DNA of 64,000 bases from Aulostomus chinensis. Its lineage: Eukaryota > Chordata > Actinopteri > Syngnathiformes > Aulostomidae. The position numbers and the translations under genes were made by a program. Positions 29,832-41,861 of this stretch are shown piece after piece. The stretch covers positions 31,924,574 to 31,988,573 of the forward strand of contig JBBMOA010000001.1 of the NCBI GenBank assembly GCA_037954235.1, read 5' to 3'. The notes under the pieces were generated by a model. That model worked only from the letters and a program-made list of their open reading frames with translations, was not told the origin of the DNA and searched no databases. Numbering within the stretch: position 1 is the first letter of the stretch; each line of letters opens with the position of its first letter.

Positions 29832-32800
29832 GAGATTAGTAGTAACTGTCACCACATCACTTTAGCACCATTTCTTAGGTTCGTAGCAACTCTCATTACA
29901 CCACTTTAGCATCATTTTGAGATTAGTAGCAAATCTTACTACATCACTGGACCATCATTTTGAGGATAGTAGCAACTCTTACTCCATAACTGTAGCATCA
30001 TTTTAAGGTTCATAGCAACTCTCACTACATCACTGTAGCATCATTTTGAGGTTAGTAGCAACTCTCATTACATCACTGTCGCATCATTTTGAGGATAGAA
30101 GCAACTCTCACTACATCACTGTAGCATCATTTTGAGGTTAGTAGCAACTCTCACCACATCACTGTCGCATCATTTTGAGATCAGTAGCATCTCTCACCAT
30201 ATCACTGTCGCATCATTTATCTGCTTAGTAGCAACTCTCATTCCATCACTTTCGCATCACTTTGAGATTAGTAGAAACTCTCATTACATTATTGTAGCAT
30301 CATTTTTAGGTTCGTAGAAACTCTCACTACATCACTGTAGCATCATTTTGAGGTTTTTACCAACTCTTACTGCTTGACATTCAGCATCATTTTGAGATGA
30401 GTAGAAACTCTCACTACAGTACTGGAGCATCAGTTTGAGGTTTTAAGCAACTCTCACTACATTATTGTAGCATCATTTTTCGGTTCGTAGCAACTCTCAC
30501 TACATTACTGTAGCATCAGTTTGAGGTTTTTACCAACTCTTACTGAGTGACATTCAGCATCATTTTGAGATAAGTAGCAACTCTCACCACATCACTGCAG
30601 CATCATTTCTTAGGTTAATAGTAACTCTCATGACATCACTTTCGCATCATTTTGAGGTTCGTAGCAACTCTCATGACATCACTTTCGCATTATTTGGAGA
30701 TTTGTAGCAACTCTCACTACATCACTCCAGCATCATTTTGAGGTTCGTTGCAACTCTCTACATTACTGTCAGCATCATTTTGAGGTTAGTAGCAACTCTA
30801 ACCACATCACTGTAGCATCATTTCTTTTGTTAGTAGCAACTCTCACCTACATTACTTTCAGCATCATTTTGAGGTTTTTAGCAACTCTAACCACATCACT
30901 GTGGCATCATTTCTTTTGTTAGTAGCAAATCTCATTACATCACTGTAGCATCATTTTGAGATAAGTAGAAACTCTCACTACATTACTGTAGCATCATTTT
31001 GAGGTTAGTAGCAACTCTCATTACATCACTGTCAGCATCATTTCTCAGGTTCGTAGCAACTCTCACTACATCACTGTCAGCATCATTTCTCAGGTTCGTA
31101 GCAACTCTCACTACATCACTGTAGCATCATTTTTAGGATAGTAGCAACTCACTACATCACTGTAGCATCATTTCTTAGGTTCGTAGCAACTGTCCTTACA
31201 TAACTTTAGCGTCATTATGAAATTGGTAGCAACTCTCATGACATCACTTTAGGATCATTTTGAGATGGGTAGCAACTCTCACTACATCACTGTATCATCA
31301 TTTCTTAGGTTAGGAGCAACTCTCACTACATCACTTTAGCATCATTTTTAAATTAGTAGCCACTCTCATTACATCACTTTGGCATGATTTTGAGCATTGT
31401 AGCAACTCTCACCACATCACTGTAGCACCATTTCTTAGGTTCGTAGCAACTCTCATTACATCACTTTAGCATCATTTTGAGATTAGTAGCAACTCTCACC
31501 ACATCACTGGAGCATCATTTCTTAGGTCAGCAGCAACTCTTACTACATCACTGGACCATCATTTTGAGGTTAGTAGCAACTCTTACTCCATAACTGTAGC
31601 ATCATTTTAAGGTTCATAGCAACTCTCACTACATCACTGTAGCATCATTTTGAGGTTAGTAGCAACTCTCATTACATCACTGTAGCATCATTTTAAGGTT
31701 CATAGCAACTCTCACTACATCACTGTAGCATCATTTTGAGGTTAGTAGCAACTCTCATTACATCACTGTCGCATCATTTTGAGGATAGAAGCAACTCTCA
31801 CTAAATCACTATATCATCATTTCCTAGGTTAGGAGCAACTCTCATGAAGTCACTTTCGCATCATTTGGAGATTTGTAGCAACTCTCACTACATCACTTTA
31901 GCATCATTTTGAGGTTCGTTTCAACTCTCGACATTATTTTCAGCATCAATTTGAGGTTCGTAGCAAGTCTAATCACATCACTGTAGCATCATTTCTTTTG
32001 TTAGTGGCAACTCTCACCTACATTACTGTCAGCATCATTTTGAGGTTTTTAGCAACTCTAACCACATCACTGTAGCATCATTTCTTTTGTTAGTAGCAAC
32101 TCTCATTACATCACTGTAGTATCATTTTGAGATTAGTAGAAACTCTCACTACATTACTGTAGCATCATTTTGAGGTAAGTAGCAACTCTCATTACAACAC
32201 TGTAGCATCATTGCTCTGGTTAGTAGCAACTCTCATTACATCACTGTCGCATCATTTTGAGGATAGAAGCAACTCTCACTACATCACTGTAGCATCATTT
32301 TCAGGTTAGTAGCAACTCTCATTACATCACTGTCGCATCATTTTGAGGATAGAAGCAACTCTCACTACATCACTGTAGCATCATTTTGAGATTAGTAGTA
32401 ACTGTCACCACATCACGTTAGCACCATTTCTTAGGTTCGTAGCAACTCTCATTACACCACTTTAGCATCATTTTGAGATTAGTAGCAAATCTTACTACAT
32501 CACTGGACCATCATTTTGAGGATAGTAGCAACTCTTACTCCATAACTGTAGCATCATTTTAAGGTTCATAGCAACTCTCACTACATCACTGTAGCATCAT
32601 TTTGAGGTTAGTAGCAACTCTCACTACATCACTGTAGCATCATTTTGAGGTTAGTAGCAACTCTCATTACATCACTGTCGCATCATTTTGAGGATAGAAG
32701 CAACTCTCACTACATCACTGTAGCATCATTTTGAGATTAGTAGCAACTCTCACCACATCACTGTCGCATCATTTTGAGATCAGTAGCATCTCTCACCATA

Positions 32801-35800
32801 TCACTGTCGCATCATTTATCTGCTTAGTAGCAACTCTCATTCCATCACTTTCGCATCACTTTGAGATTAGTAGAAACTCTCATTACATCACTGTAGCATC
32901 ATTTTGAGGTTTTTACCAACTCTTACTGCATGACATTCAGCATCATTTTGAGATAAGTAGCAACTCTCACCACATCACTGCAGCATCATTTCTTAGGTTA
33001 ATAGTAACTCTCATGACATCACTTTCGCATCATTTTAAGGTTCGTAGCAAGTCTCATGACATCACTTTCGCATCATTTGGAGATTTGTAGCAACTCTCAC
33101 GACATCACTCCAGCATCATTTTGAGGTTCGTTGGAACTCTCTACATTACTGTCAGCATCATTTTGAGGTTTGTAGCAACTCTAACCACATCACTGTAGCA
33201 TCATTTCTTTTGTTAGTAGCAACTCTCACCTACATTACTTTCAGCATCATTTTGAGGTTTTTAGCAACTCTAACCACATCACTGTGGCATCATTTCTTTT
33301 GTTAGTAGCAAATCTCATTACATCACTGTAGCATCATTTTGAGATTAGTAGTAACTGTCACCACATCACTTTAGCACCATTTCTTAGGTTCGTAGCAACT
33401 CTCATTACACCACTTTAGCATCATTTTGAGATTAGTAGCAAATCTTACTACATCACTGGACCATCATTTTGAGGATAGTAGCAACTCTTACTCCATAACT
33501 GTAGCATCATTTTAAGGTTCATAGCAACTCTCACTACATCACTGTAGCATCATTTTGAGGTTAGTAGCAACTCTCATTACATCACTGTCGCATCATTTTG
33601 AGGATAGAAGCAACTCTCACTACATCACTGTAGCATCATTTTGAGGTTAGTAGCAACTCTCACCACATCACTGTCGCATCATTTTGAGATCAGTAGCATC
33701 TCTCACCATATCACTGTCGCATCATTTATCTGCTTAGTAGCAACTCTCATTCCATCACTTTCGCATCACTTTGAGATTAGTAGAAACTCTCATTACATTA
33801 TTGTAGCATCATTTTTAGGTTCGTAGAAACTCTCACTACATCACTGTAGCATCATTTTGAGGTTTTTACCAACTCTTACTGCTTGACATTCAGCATCATT
33901 TTGAGATGAGTAGAAACTCTCACTACAGTACTGGAGCATCAGTTTGAGGTTTTAAGCAACTCTCACTACATTATTGTAGCATCATTTTTCGGTTCGTAGC
34001 AACTCTCACTACATTACTGTAGCATCAGTTTGAGGTTTTTACCAACTCTTACTGCATGACATTCAGCATCATTTTGAGATAAGTAGCAACTCTCACCACA
34101 TCACTGCAGCATCATTTCTTAGGTTAATAGTAACTCTCATGACATCACTTTCGCATCATTTTGAGGTTCGTAGCAACTCTCATGACATCACTTTCGCATT
34201 ATTTGGAGATTTGTAGCAACTCTCACTACATCACTCCAGCATCATTTTGAGGTTCGTTGCAACTCTCTACATTACTGTCAGCATCATTTTGAGGTTAGTA
34301 GCAACTCTAACCACATCACTGTAGCATCATTTCTTTTGTTAGTAGCAACTCTCACCTACATTACTTTCAGCATCATTTTGAGGTTTTTAGCAACTCTAAC
34401 CACATCACTGTGGCATCATTTCTTTTGTTAGTAGCAAATCTCATTACATCACTGTAGCATCATTTTGAGATAAGTAGAAACTCTCACTACATTACTGTAG
34501 CATCATTTTGAGGTTAGTAGCAACTCTCATTACATCACTGTCAGCATCATTTCTCAGGTTCGTAGCAACTCTCACTACATCACTGTCAGCATCATTTCTC
34601 AGGTTCGTAGCAACTCTCACTACATCACTGTAGCATCATTTTTAGGATAGTAGCAACTCACTACATCACTGTAGCATCATTTCTTAGGTTCGTAGCAACT
34701 GTCCTTACATAACTTTAGCGTCATTATGAAATTGGTAGCAACTCTCATGACATCACTTTAGGATCATTTTGAGATGGGTAGCAACTCTCACTACATCACT
34801 GTATCATCATTTCTTAGGTTAGGAGCAACTCTCACTACATCACTTTAGCATCATTTTTAAATTAGTAGCCACTCTCATTACATCACTTTGGCATGATTTT
34901 GAGCATTGTAGCAACTCTCACCACATCACTGTAGCACCATTTCTTAGGTTCGTAGCAACTCTCATTACATCACTTTAGCATCATTTTGAGATTAGTAGCA
35001 ACTCTCACCACATCACTGGAGCATCATTTCTTAGGTCAGCAGCAACTCTTACTACATCACTGGACCATCATTTTGAGGTTAGTAGCAACTCTTACTCCAT
35101 AACTGTAGCATCATTTTAAGGTTCATAGCAACTCTCACTACATCACTGTAGCATCATTTTGAGGTTAGTAGCAACTCTCATTACATCACTGTAGCATCAT
35201 TTTAAGGTTCATAGCAACTCTGACTACATCACTGTAGCATCATTTTGAGGTTAGTAGCAACTCTCATTACATCACTGTCGCATCATTTTGAGGATAGAAG
35301 CAACTCTCACTAAATCACTATATCATCATTTCCTAGGTTAGGAGCAACTCTCATGAAGTCACTTTCGCATCATTTGGAGATTTGTAGCAACTCTCACTAC
35401 ATCACTTTAGCATCATTTTGAGGTTCGTTTCAACTCTCGACATTATTTTCAGCATCAATTTGAGGTTCGTAGCAAGTCTAATCACATCACTGTAGCATCA
35501 TTTCTTTTGTTAGTGGCAACTCTCACCTACATTACTGTCAGCATCATTTTGAGGTTTTTAGCAACTCTAACCACATCACTGTAGCATCATTTCTTTTGTT
35601 AGTAGCAACTCTCATTACATCACTGTAGTATCATTTTGAGATTAGTAGAAACTCTCACTACATTACTGTAGCATCATTTTGAGGTAAGTAGCAACTCTCA
35701 TTACAACACTGTAGCATCATTGCTCTGGTTAGTAGCAACTCTCATTACATCACTGTCGCATCATTTTGAGGATAGAAGCAACTCTCACTACATCACTGTA

Positions 35801-36346
35801 GCATCATTTTCAGGTTAGTAGCAACTCTCATTACATCACTGTCGCATCATTTTGAGGATAGAAGCAACTCTCACTACATCACTGTAGCATCATTTTGAGA
35901 TTAGTAGTAACTGTCACCACATCACTTTAGCACCATTTCTTAGGTTCGTAGCAACTCTCATTACACCACTTTAGCATCATTTTGAGATTAGTAGCAAATC
36001 TTACTACATCACTGGACCATCATTTTGAGGATAGTAGCAACTCTTACTCCATAACTGTAGCATCATTTTAAGGTTCATAGCAACTCTCACTACATCACTG
36101 TAGCATCATTTTGAGGTTAGTAGCAACTCTCACTACATCACTGTAGCATCATTTTGAGGTTAGTAGCAACTCTCATTACATCACTGTCGCATCATTTTGA
36201 GGATAGAAGCAACTCTCACTACATCACTGTAGCATCATTTTGAGATTAGTAGCAACTCTCACCACATCACTGTCGCATCATTTTGAGATCAGTAGCATCT
36301 CTCACCATATCACTGTCGCATCATTTATCTGCTTAGTAGCAACTCT
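29832..36346. repeat. 3509-bp higher-order block, about 1.86 copies
   Basis: The segment starting at 29831 repeats from 33340 at an offset of 3509 bp. Checks: TGAGATTAGTAGTAACTG at both starts, TGTAGCATCATTTTAAGG at 31681 and 35190, and CTGCTTAGTAG at 30221/33730 and 32820/36329. The second copy loses similarity at about 36346, where the unit after CTGCTTAGTAG ends in CTCACTAC instead of CTCATTCC. Few differences are visible. Confidence 0.88.
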
Positions 36347-39290
36347 CACTACATCACTGTCGCATCATTTTGAGATTTGTAGCAACTCTCACCACATCAC
36401 TGTAGCATCATTTCTTAGGTAAATAGCAACCCTCATTACATCACTGTAGCATCATTTTGAGATTCGTAGCAACTCTCACCACATCACTGTAGCATCATTT
36501 CTTAGGTTAGAAGAAACTCTCATTACATCATTGTACCATCATTTTGAGGTTAGTAGCAAATCTCATTACATCACTGTAGCATCATTTTGAGATTAGTAGA
36601 AACTCTCACTACATTACTGTAGCATCATTTTGAGGTTAGTAGCAACTCTCATTACAACACTGTAGCATCATTGCTCAGGTTAGGAGCAACTCTCACTACA
36701 TCACTGTAGCATCATTTTGAGGATAGTAGCAACTCCCAATACATCACTGTCAGCATCATTTCTCAGGTTCGTAGCAACTCTCACTACATCACTGTCAGCA
36801 TCATTTCTCAGGTTCGTAGCAACTCTCACTACATCACTGTCGCATCATTTTTAGGATAGTAGCAACTCACTACATCACTGTAGCATCATTTCTTAGGTTC
36901 GTAGCAACTGTCCTTACATAACTTTCGCGTCATTATGAAATTAGTAGCAACTCTCATGACATCACTTTAGCATCATTTTGAGATGGGTAGCAACTCTCAC
37001 TACATCACTGTATCATCATTTCTTAGGTTAGGAGCAACTCTCACTACATCACTTTAGCATCATTTTTAAATTAGTAGCCACTCTCATTACATCACTTTAG
37101 CATGATTTTGAGCATTGTAGCAACTCTCATCACATCACTGTAGCATCATTTTGAGGTTCGTAGCAACTCTCACTACATCACTGTCAGAATCTTTTTTAGG
37201 TTCGTAGCAACTCTCACCACATCACTGTAGCACCATTTCTTAGGTTCGTCGCAACTCTTATTACATCACTTTAGCATCATTTTGAGATTAGTAGCAACTC
37301 TCACCACATCACTGGAGCATAATTTCTTAGGTCAGCAGCAACTCTTACTACATCACTGGACCATCATTTTGAGGTTAGTAGCAACTCTTACTCCATAACT
37401 GTAGCATCATTTTAAGGTTCATAGCAACTCTCACTACATCACTGTAGCATCATTTTGAGGTTAGTAGCAACTCTCATTACATCACTGTCGCATCATTTTG
37501 AGGATAGAAGGAACTCTCACTAGATCACTGTAGCATCATTTTTAGATTAGTAGCAACTCTCACTACATCACTATATCATCATTTCTTAGGTTAGGAGCAA
37601 CTCTCATGAAGTCACTTTCGCATCATTTGGAGATTTGTAGCAACTCTCACTACATCACTTTAGCATCATTTTGAGGTTCGTTTCAACTCTCGACATTATT
37701 TTCAGCATCAATTTGAGGTTAGTAGCAAGTCTAATCACATCACTGTAGCATCATTTCTTTTGTTAGTGGCAACTCTCACCTACATTACTGTCAGCATCAT
37801 TTTGAGGTTTTTAGCAACTCTAACCACATCACTGTAGCATCATTTCTTTTGTTAGTAGCAACTCTCATTACATCACTGTAGCATCATTTTGAGATTAGTA
37901 GAAACTCTCACTACATTACTGTAGCATCATTTTGAGGTAAGTAGCAACTCTCATTACAACACTGTAGCATCATTGCTCAGGTTAGGAGCAACTCTCACTA
38001 CATCACTGTAGCATCATTTTGAGGATAGTAGCAACTCTCACTACATCACTGTCAGCATCATTTTGAGGATAGTAGCAACTCTCACTACATCACTGTCAGC
38101 ATCATTTCTCAGGTTCGTAGCAACTCTCATTACATCACTTTGGCATCATTTTGAGGTTAGTCGCAACTCTCAGTACATTACTGTGGCATCATTTTGAGGT
38201 TTTAAGCAACTCCCACTACATCACTGTAGCATCATTTCTTAGGTTAGAAGAAACTCTCATTACATCACTGTACCATCATTTTGAGGATAGTAGCAACTCA
38301 CTACATCACTGTAGCATCATTTCTTAGGTTCGTAGCAACTGTCCTTACATAACTTTAGCATCATTATGAAATTAGTAGAAACTCTCATTACATCACTTTA
38401 GCATCATTTTGAGATGGGTAGCAACTCTCACTACATCACTGTATCATCATTTCTTAGGTTAGGAGCAACTCTCATGAAGTCACTTTAGCACCATTTTGAG
38501 ATGAGTAGAATCTCTCACTACATCACTTTAGCATCATTTTGAAATTAGTAGCAACTCTCATGACATCACTTTCGCATCATTTTGAGATTAGTAGCAACTC
38601 TCATTACATCACTTTAGCATGATTTTGAGCATCGTAGCAACTCTCATCACATCACTGTAGCATCATTTCTTAGGTTCGTAGTAACTCTCATTACATCACT
38701 TTAGCATCATTTTGAGATTAGTAGGAACTCTCACCTCATCACTGTAGCACCATTTCTTAGGTTCATAGCAACTCTCATTACATCACTGTAGCATCATTTC
38801 TCAGGTTAGGAGCAACTCTCACTGCATTACTGTCAGCATCATTTTGAGGTTAGTCGCAACTCTCACTACATGACTGTAACATCATTTTGAGGTTAGTCGC
38901 TACTCTCATTACATCACTGTACCATCATTTTGAGGATAGTAGCAACTCACTACATCACTGTAGCATCATTTCTTAGGTTCCTAGCAACTGTCCTAACATA
39001 ACTTTAGCATCATTATGAAATTAGTAGCAACTCTCACTACATCACTGTATCATCATTTCTAAGGTGAGTAGCAACTGTCATAACATCACTTTAGCATCAT
39101 TTTGAAATGAGTAGCAACTCTCATTACATCACTTTAGCATCATTTTGAGGTTAGTAGCAACTCTCATTACATCACTGTAGCATCATTTATTAGTTTTTTA
39201 GCAACTCTCATTACATCACTGTCAGCATCATTTTGAGGTGAGTAGCAACTCTCACTACATGACTTTAACATCATTTTGAGGTTTTTACCA

Positions 39291-39355
39291 ACTCTCACCA
39301 CATCACTGGAGTATTACTAACCTAAGAAGTAATGCTACAGTGATGTGGTGAGAGT
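39291..39355. repeat. Inverted array unit forming a hairpin
   Basis: One unit is in reverse orientation next to a forward unit. Arms 39291-39318 and 39328-39355 match at 26 of 28 positions in inverted orientation, with 17 consecutive perfect pairs at the outer end, around a 9-base loop (39319-39327). It is the only inverted unit I noticed in the 38 kb, and lies about 170 bp from the array's right edge. Confidence 0.9.
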
Positions 39356-39544
39356 AGCACTTTAGCATCATTATGAGCATCGTAGCAACTCTCACCACAT
39401 CACTGGAGCATCATGTCTTAGGTTAGTTGCAATTCTCATTATATCACTTTAGCATCATTTTGAAATTAGTAACAACTCTCATTACATCACTTTAGCTTCA
39501 TTTTGAGGTTCATAGCAACTCTCACTAACGGAGGAGGAGAACGG

Positions 39545-39712
39545 TGCAGCCACGGCAGAGGATGCTTGAAAAATGAAGAGGTATATGCAGAACTGATTCA
39601 GCTGTTGGATGATAAAAGCCTCTCTCTTGTGATGAGAGACCCGGTGGATGATGGCAGAAAGGCCCTACAGATTCTGAGGGAGAATTACGCCGGTAAGGGG
39701 AAACCCTGAGTG
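39545..39712 (+). pseudogene. Truncated copia gag N-terminal part
   Basis: This reads as the copia-type gag polypeptide region (EVYAELIQLLDDKSLSLVM, RKALQILRENY). The start is missing. Near 39565 the apparent frame shifts by one base, and a TGA at 39707-39709 separates it from the following 660-codon frame; the TGA is consistent with CpG decay of an arginine codon. Upstream the open frame runs back into satellite sequence, which is not original gag. Confidence 0.75.
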
Positions 39713-41692
39713 ATCAGTTTATACTCAGAACTGATGTCACTTCAGAAAGCTGTCAATGAGAGCGTCACTGATTATGTAATCTGTGCAGAGACTGCAATTA
39801 CAGCACTGAGGAATGCGGGAGAATCTTTGAGTGATGGCTTGTTAACTGCAATGATTCTGAGGGGCCTGCCAGACTCATTTCAGCCATTTTCCATCCATAG
39901 TACACAAAGTGACCAGAAGTTGAGTTTCACCGCATTTAAAGCTAAGCTGCGGAGTTATGAGAGCACGGAGAAGTTCAACGCTTGCCCAGATGATGACAGC
40001 GTGATGAAAGTGAGAGGAGGAGATGGTGGCAACTTGAAGCTGTCCTGTTACAACTGTGGCCAGAGGGGTCACAAAGCTGTGGCGTGCACTTCTGCTGCTG
40101 GTGAGCGGGGACAGAGACAGTGGTGTAGCGTCTGCAGGAGTTCCACGCACAAGGACGTGAACTGCAGGCGGAGAAGACGGGACAAGGTGAAGCAGGCTGT
40201 GGATGAAGAGGAGGACCACACGCTTGCTTTCAAGGTCCGTAAAGCAGATGGAGCCCTGGTCAGCGGAGTGAAGGAGAGAGGCCTTATGGTGGACACAGGA
40301 GCCACTTCGCACATCATCAGGGACATCGCAAAGTTCAAGGACTTTGACGCAAGTTTCCAGCCACATAAGCACGTACTGGAGCTCGCTGACGGAGAGAGGA
40401 CCAGCGGCGTTGCGTTGAAGAAAGGTACTGCAATGGTTAGTCTGAGCGACAGTAAAGGTTGGGTGATGGACACGATGCTGAATGGGCCGCTGTATGTCCC
40501 ATCTTTCCCCCAGGACATCTTTTCAGTCAAGGCAGCGATCGCCCAAGGAGCGACAGTCATCTTCAAAGAGGGTCAGAACAAGCTTGTCCCTAAAGATGGT
40601 GTGACATTTGACATTCAGGTGCATGATAGACTTTTCTATTTCAGCACTGTTACAGATGATGTTGATGAATGTGATGGGTGTTACGATCTTCAGACATGGC
40701 ACCAGGCTCTCGGTCATTGTAGTTATGGGGATGTGTTACAGTTGGAAAGTGTCACAGAGGGAATGAAAATTAAAGGTAAAACTGAAAAAACTAACATGAC
40801 ATGTGAAGTGTGCACTAAAGGTCAATTTGCTCAGAGCAGGAATAGAGAGCCAGATGAAAAAGCAAGAGTTCCACTTGAACTGGTACACACAGATTTGGCC
40901 GGACCTACAGAGCCGGCAGCAAAAGACGGGCTCAGGTATGTCTTGGCATTCACTGATGACTGTTCAGGAGCAGTGTTGACCTATTTTTTGAAAGCTAAGA
41001 GTGACACTGTTCAAGGCACTGAGAAGTTCATTGCTGATGTTGCTCCTTATGGTAAAATCAAATGCACAAGATCCGATAATGGCACAGAGTTTACATCTCG
41101 CGAATTTCAGTCACTGCTCGGCAAAAATGGCATTGGACACGAAACCTCAGCTCCCTATTCACCCCATCAGAGTGGGACTGCTGAGAGGAACTGGAGAACT
41201 TCACTAGAAACGGCTGGATGCCTGATAATTGAGAGTAGCCTCCCAAAAGAGCTGTGGACGTACGCAGTTCAGACTGCAGCAGTCATTCGCAACAGGTGTT
41301 TTAACAGACGCGTAGGGCAGACTCCATATTACATGCTGACAGGAAAGAAGCCAGATCTTTCAAGAATGCAAACTTTTGGGTCAGTGTGCTTTGCACACAA
41401 ACAAAAGAAGAAAAAGTTAGACTCTCCAGGGGAAAAATGTATTTTTGTTGGTTATGACAAAAATAGTCCTGCATATCTAGTCTTCTATCCAGAGTCAGGC
41501 AAAGTTTCCAAAAACAGGTTGGTGAAGTTTATCACAAAGAGTGTCAATGAATGTCACACTCAGACAGATCAGGACACCAGTGAGTACATTTTGCGTAGGG
41601 AGAGTGTTGAAACCCACTTCCCACAAAAGGACATGACAAAACCAATTCCCCAGGAAAAACTAGTAGAGGTGTGGGAGTCGAACACCAACTGA
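39710..41692 (+). CDS. Copia gag-protease-integrase open frame
   Basis: The frame is open for 660 codons after the gag stop. Residues 1-90 are the gag C-terminal helices. A CCHC zinc knuckle lies at 113-126 (CYNCGQRGHKAVAC), with a second Cys/His cluster at 138-152. The aspartic protease motif is VDTGATSH with the catalytic Asp at 195. The integrase zinc domain has H331, H336, C365 and C368. The integrase core carries D395, D456 and E492, a D-D(35)E spacing, within HTD, RSDNGTE and GTAERNW. The C-terminal part (FGSVCFAH, KCIFVGYD) is the conserved copia segment after the core. All key residues are present, so this part decayed little, but the product would lack the gag start and reverse transcriptase. 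The annotated ATG simply follows the stop and is not a native start. Confidence 0.88.
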   Translation: MISLYSELMSLQKAVNESVTDYVICAETAITALRNAGESLSDGLLTAMILRGLPDSFQPFSIHSTQSDQKLSFTAFKAKLRSYESTEKFNACPDDDSVMKVRGGDGGNLKLSCYNCGQRGHKAVACTSAAGERGQRQWCSVCRSSTHKDVNCRRRRRDKVKQAVDEEEDHTLAFKVRKADGALVSGVKERGLMVDTGATSHIIRDIAKFKDFDASFQPHKHVLELADGERTSGVALKKGTAMVSLSDSKGWVMDTMLNGPLYVPSFPQDIFSVKAAIAQGATVIFKEGQNKLVPKDGVTFDIQVHDRLFYFSTVTDDVDECDGCYDLQTWHQALGHCSYGDVLQLESVTEGMKIKGKTEKTNMTCEVCTKGQFAQSRNREPDEKARVPLELVHTDLAGPTEPAAKDGLRYVLAFTDDCSGAVLTYFLKAKSDTVQGTEKFIADVAPYGKIKCTRSDNGTEFTSREFQSLLGKNGIGHETSAPYSPHQSGTAERNWRTSLETAGCLIIESSLPKELWTYAVQTAAVIRNRCFNRRVGQTPYYMLTGKKPDLSRMQTFGSVCFAHKQKKKKLDSPGEKCIFVGYDKNSPAYLVFYPESGKVSKNRLVKFITKSVNECHTQTDQDTSEYILRRESVETHFPQKDMTKPIPQEKLVEVWESNTN

Positions 41693-41861
41693 GCTGAAAC
41701 GGGAAACGGTAGCAGCCGACGTGATCCAGAGAGGGAGAGGAGACGTCCTCAGTATTAAGGGACTATGAGTGTGAGGTCAAATGTGAGGATGACCATGTAC
41801 TGACCAGTGTGGATTATTGTTCCAGAGCCATTTCTGATTTACCCGAACGCTGAGAGAGGCG

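Larger units (their letters stand above)
1497..39527. repeat. 38-kb minisatellite array, 43-45 bp unit
   Basis: The whole stretch is head-to-tail copies of one unit. Anchor words are GTAGCAACTCTC, TACATCACTG and AGCATCATTTTGAG. The basic unit measures 43 bp; copies with TTTCTTAGG instead of TTTTGAGG are 44 bp, and copies with GTCAGCATC plus TTTCTCAGG are 45 bp. Length divided by unit gives roughly 870 copies. No transposon, microsatellite or gene interrupts it. Units differ at a limited set of positions and these variants recur in the same order over kilobases, showing higher-order duplication. Because 43 is not a multiple of three the frame rotates each unit; open frames of 60-74 codons inside it are by-products. 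Function is unknown; a heterochromatic satellite is the default reading. Confidence 0.97.

Noticed and set aside
12240..36422. Recurring 60-74 codon open frames starting MRLVATLTTSLSHHFE inside the array
   Set aside because: They are the satellite read in a rotating frame. They recur only because the DNA blocks are duplicated, and no start or codon-use signal supports coding.
1497..39527. CRISPR-like spaced direct repeats
   Set aside because: There are no unique spacers and no cas genes; whole units repeat head to tail and the context is eukaryotic.
1497..39527. Centromeric or telomeric satellite
   Set aside because: No TTAGGG runs and no recognisable CENP-B box were seen. A centromeric role cannot be supported from sequence alone.
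39875..40566. Two 165-codon minus-strand frames opposite the copia frame
   Set aside because: They are antisense to well-supported gag-protease coding sequence and show no domain.
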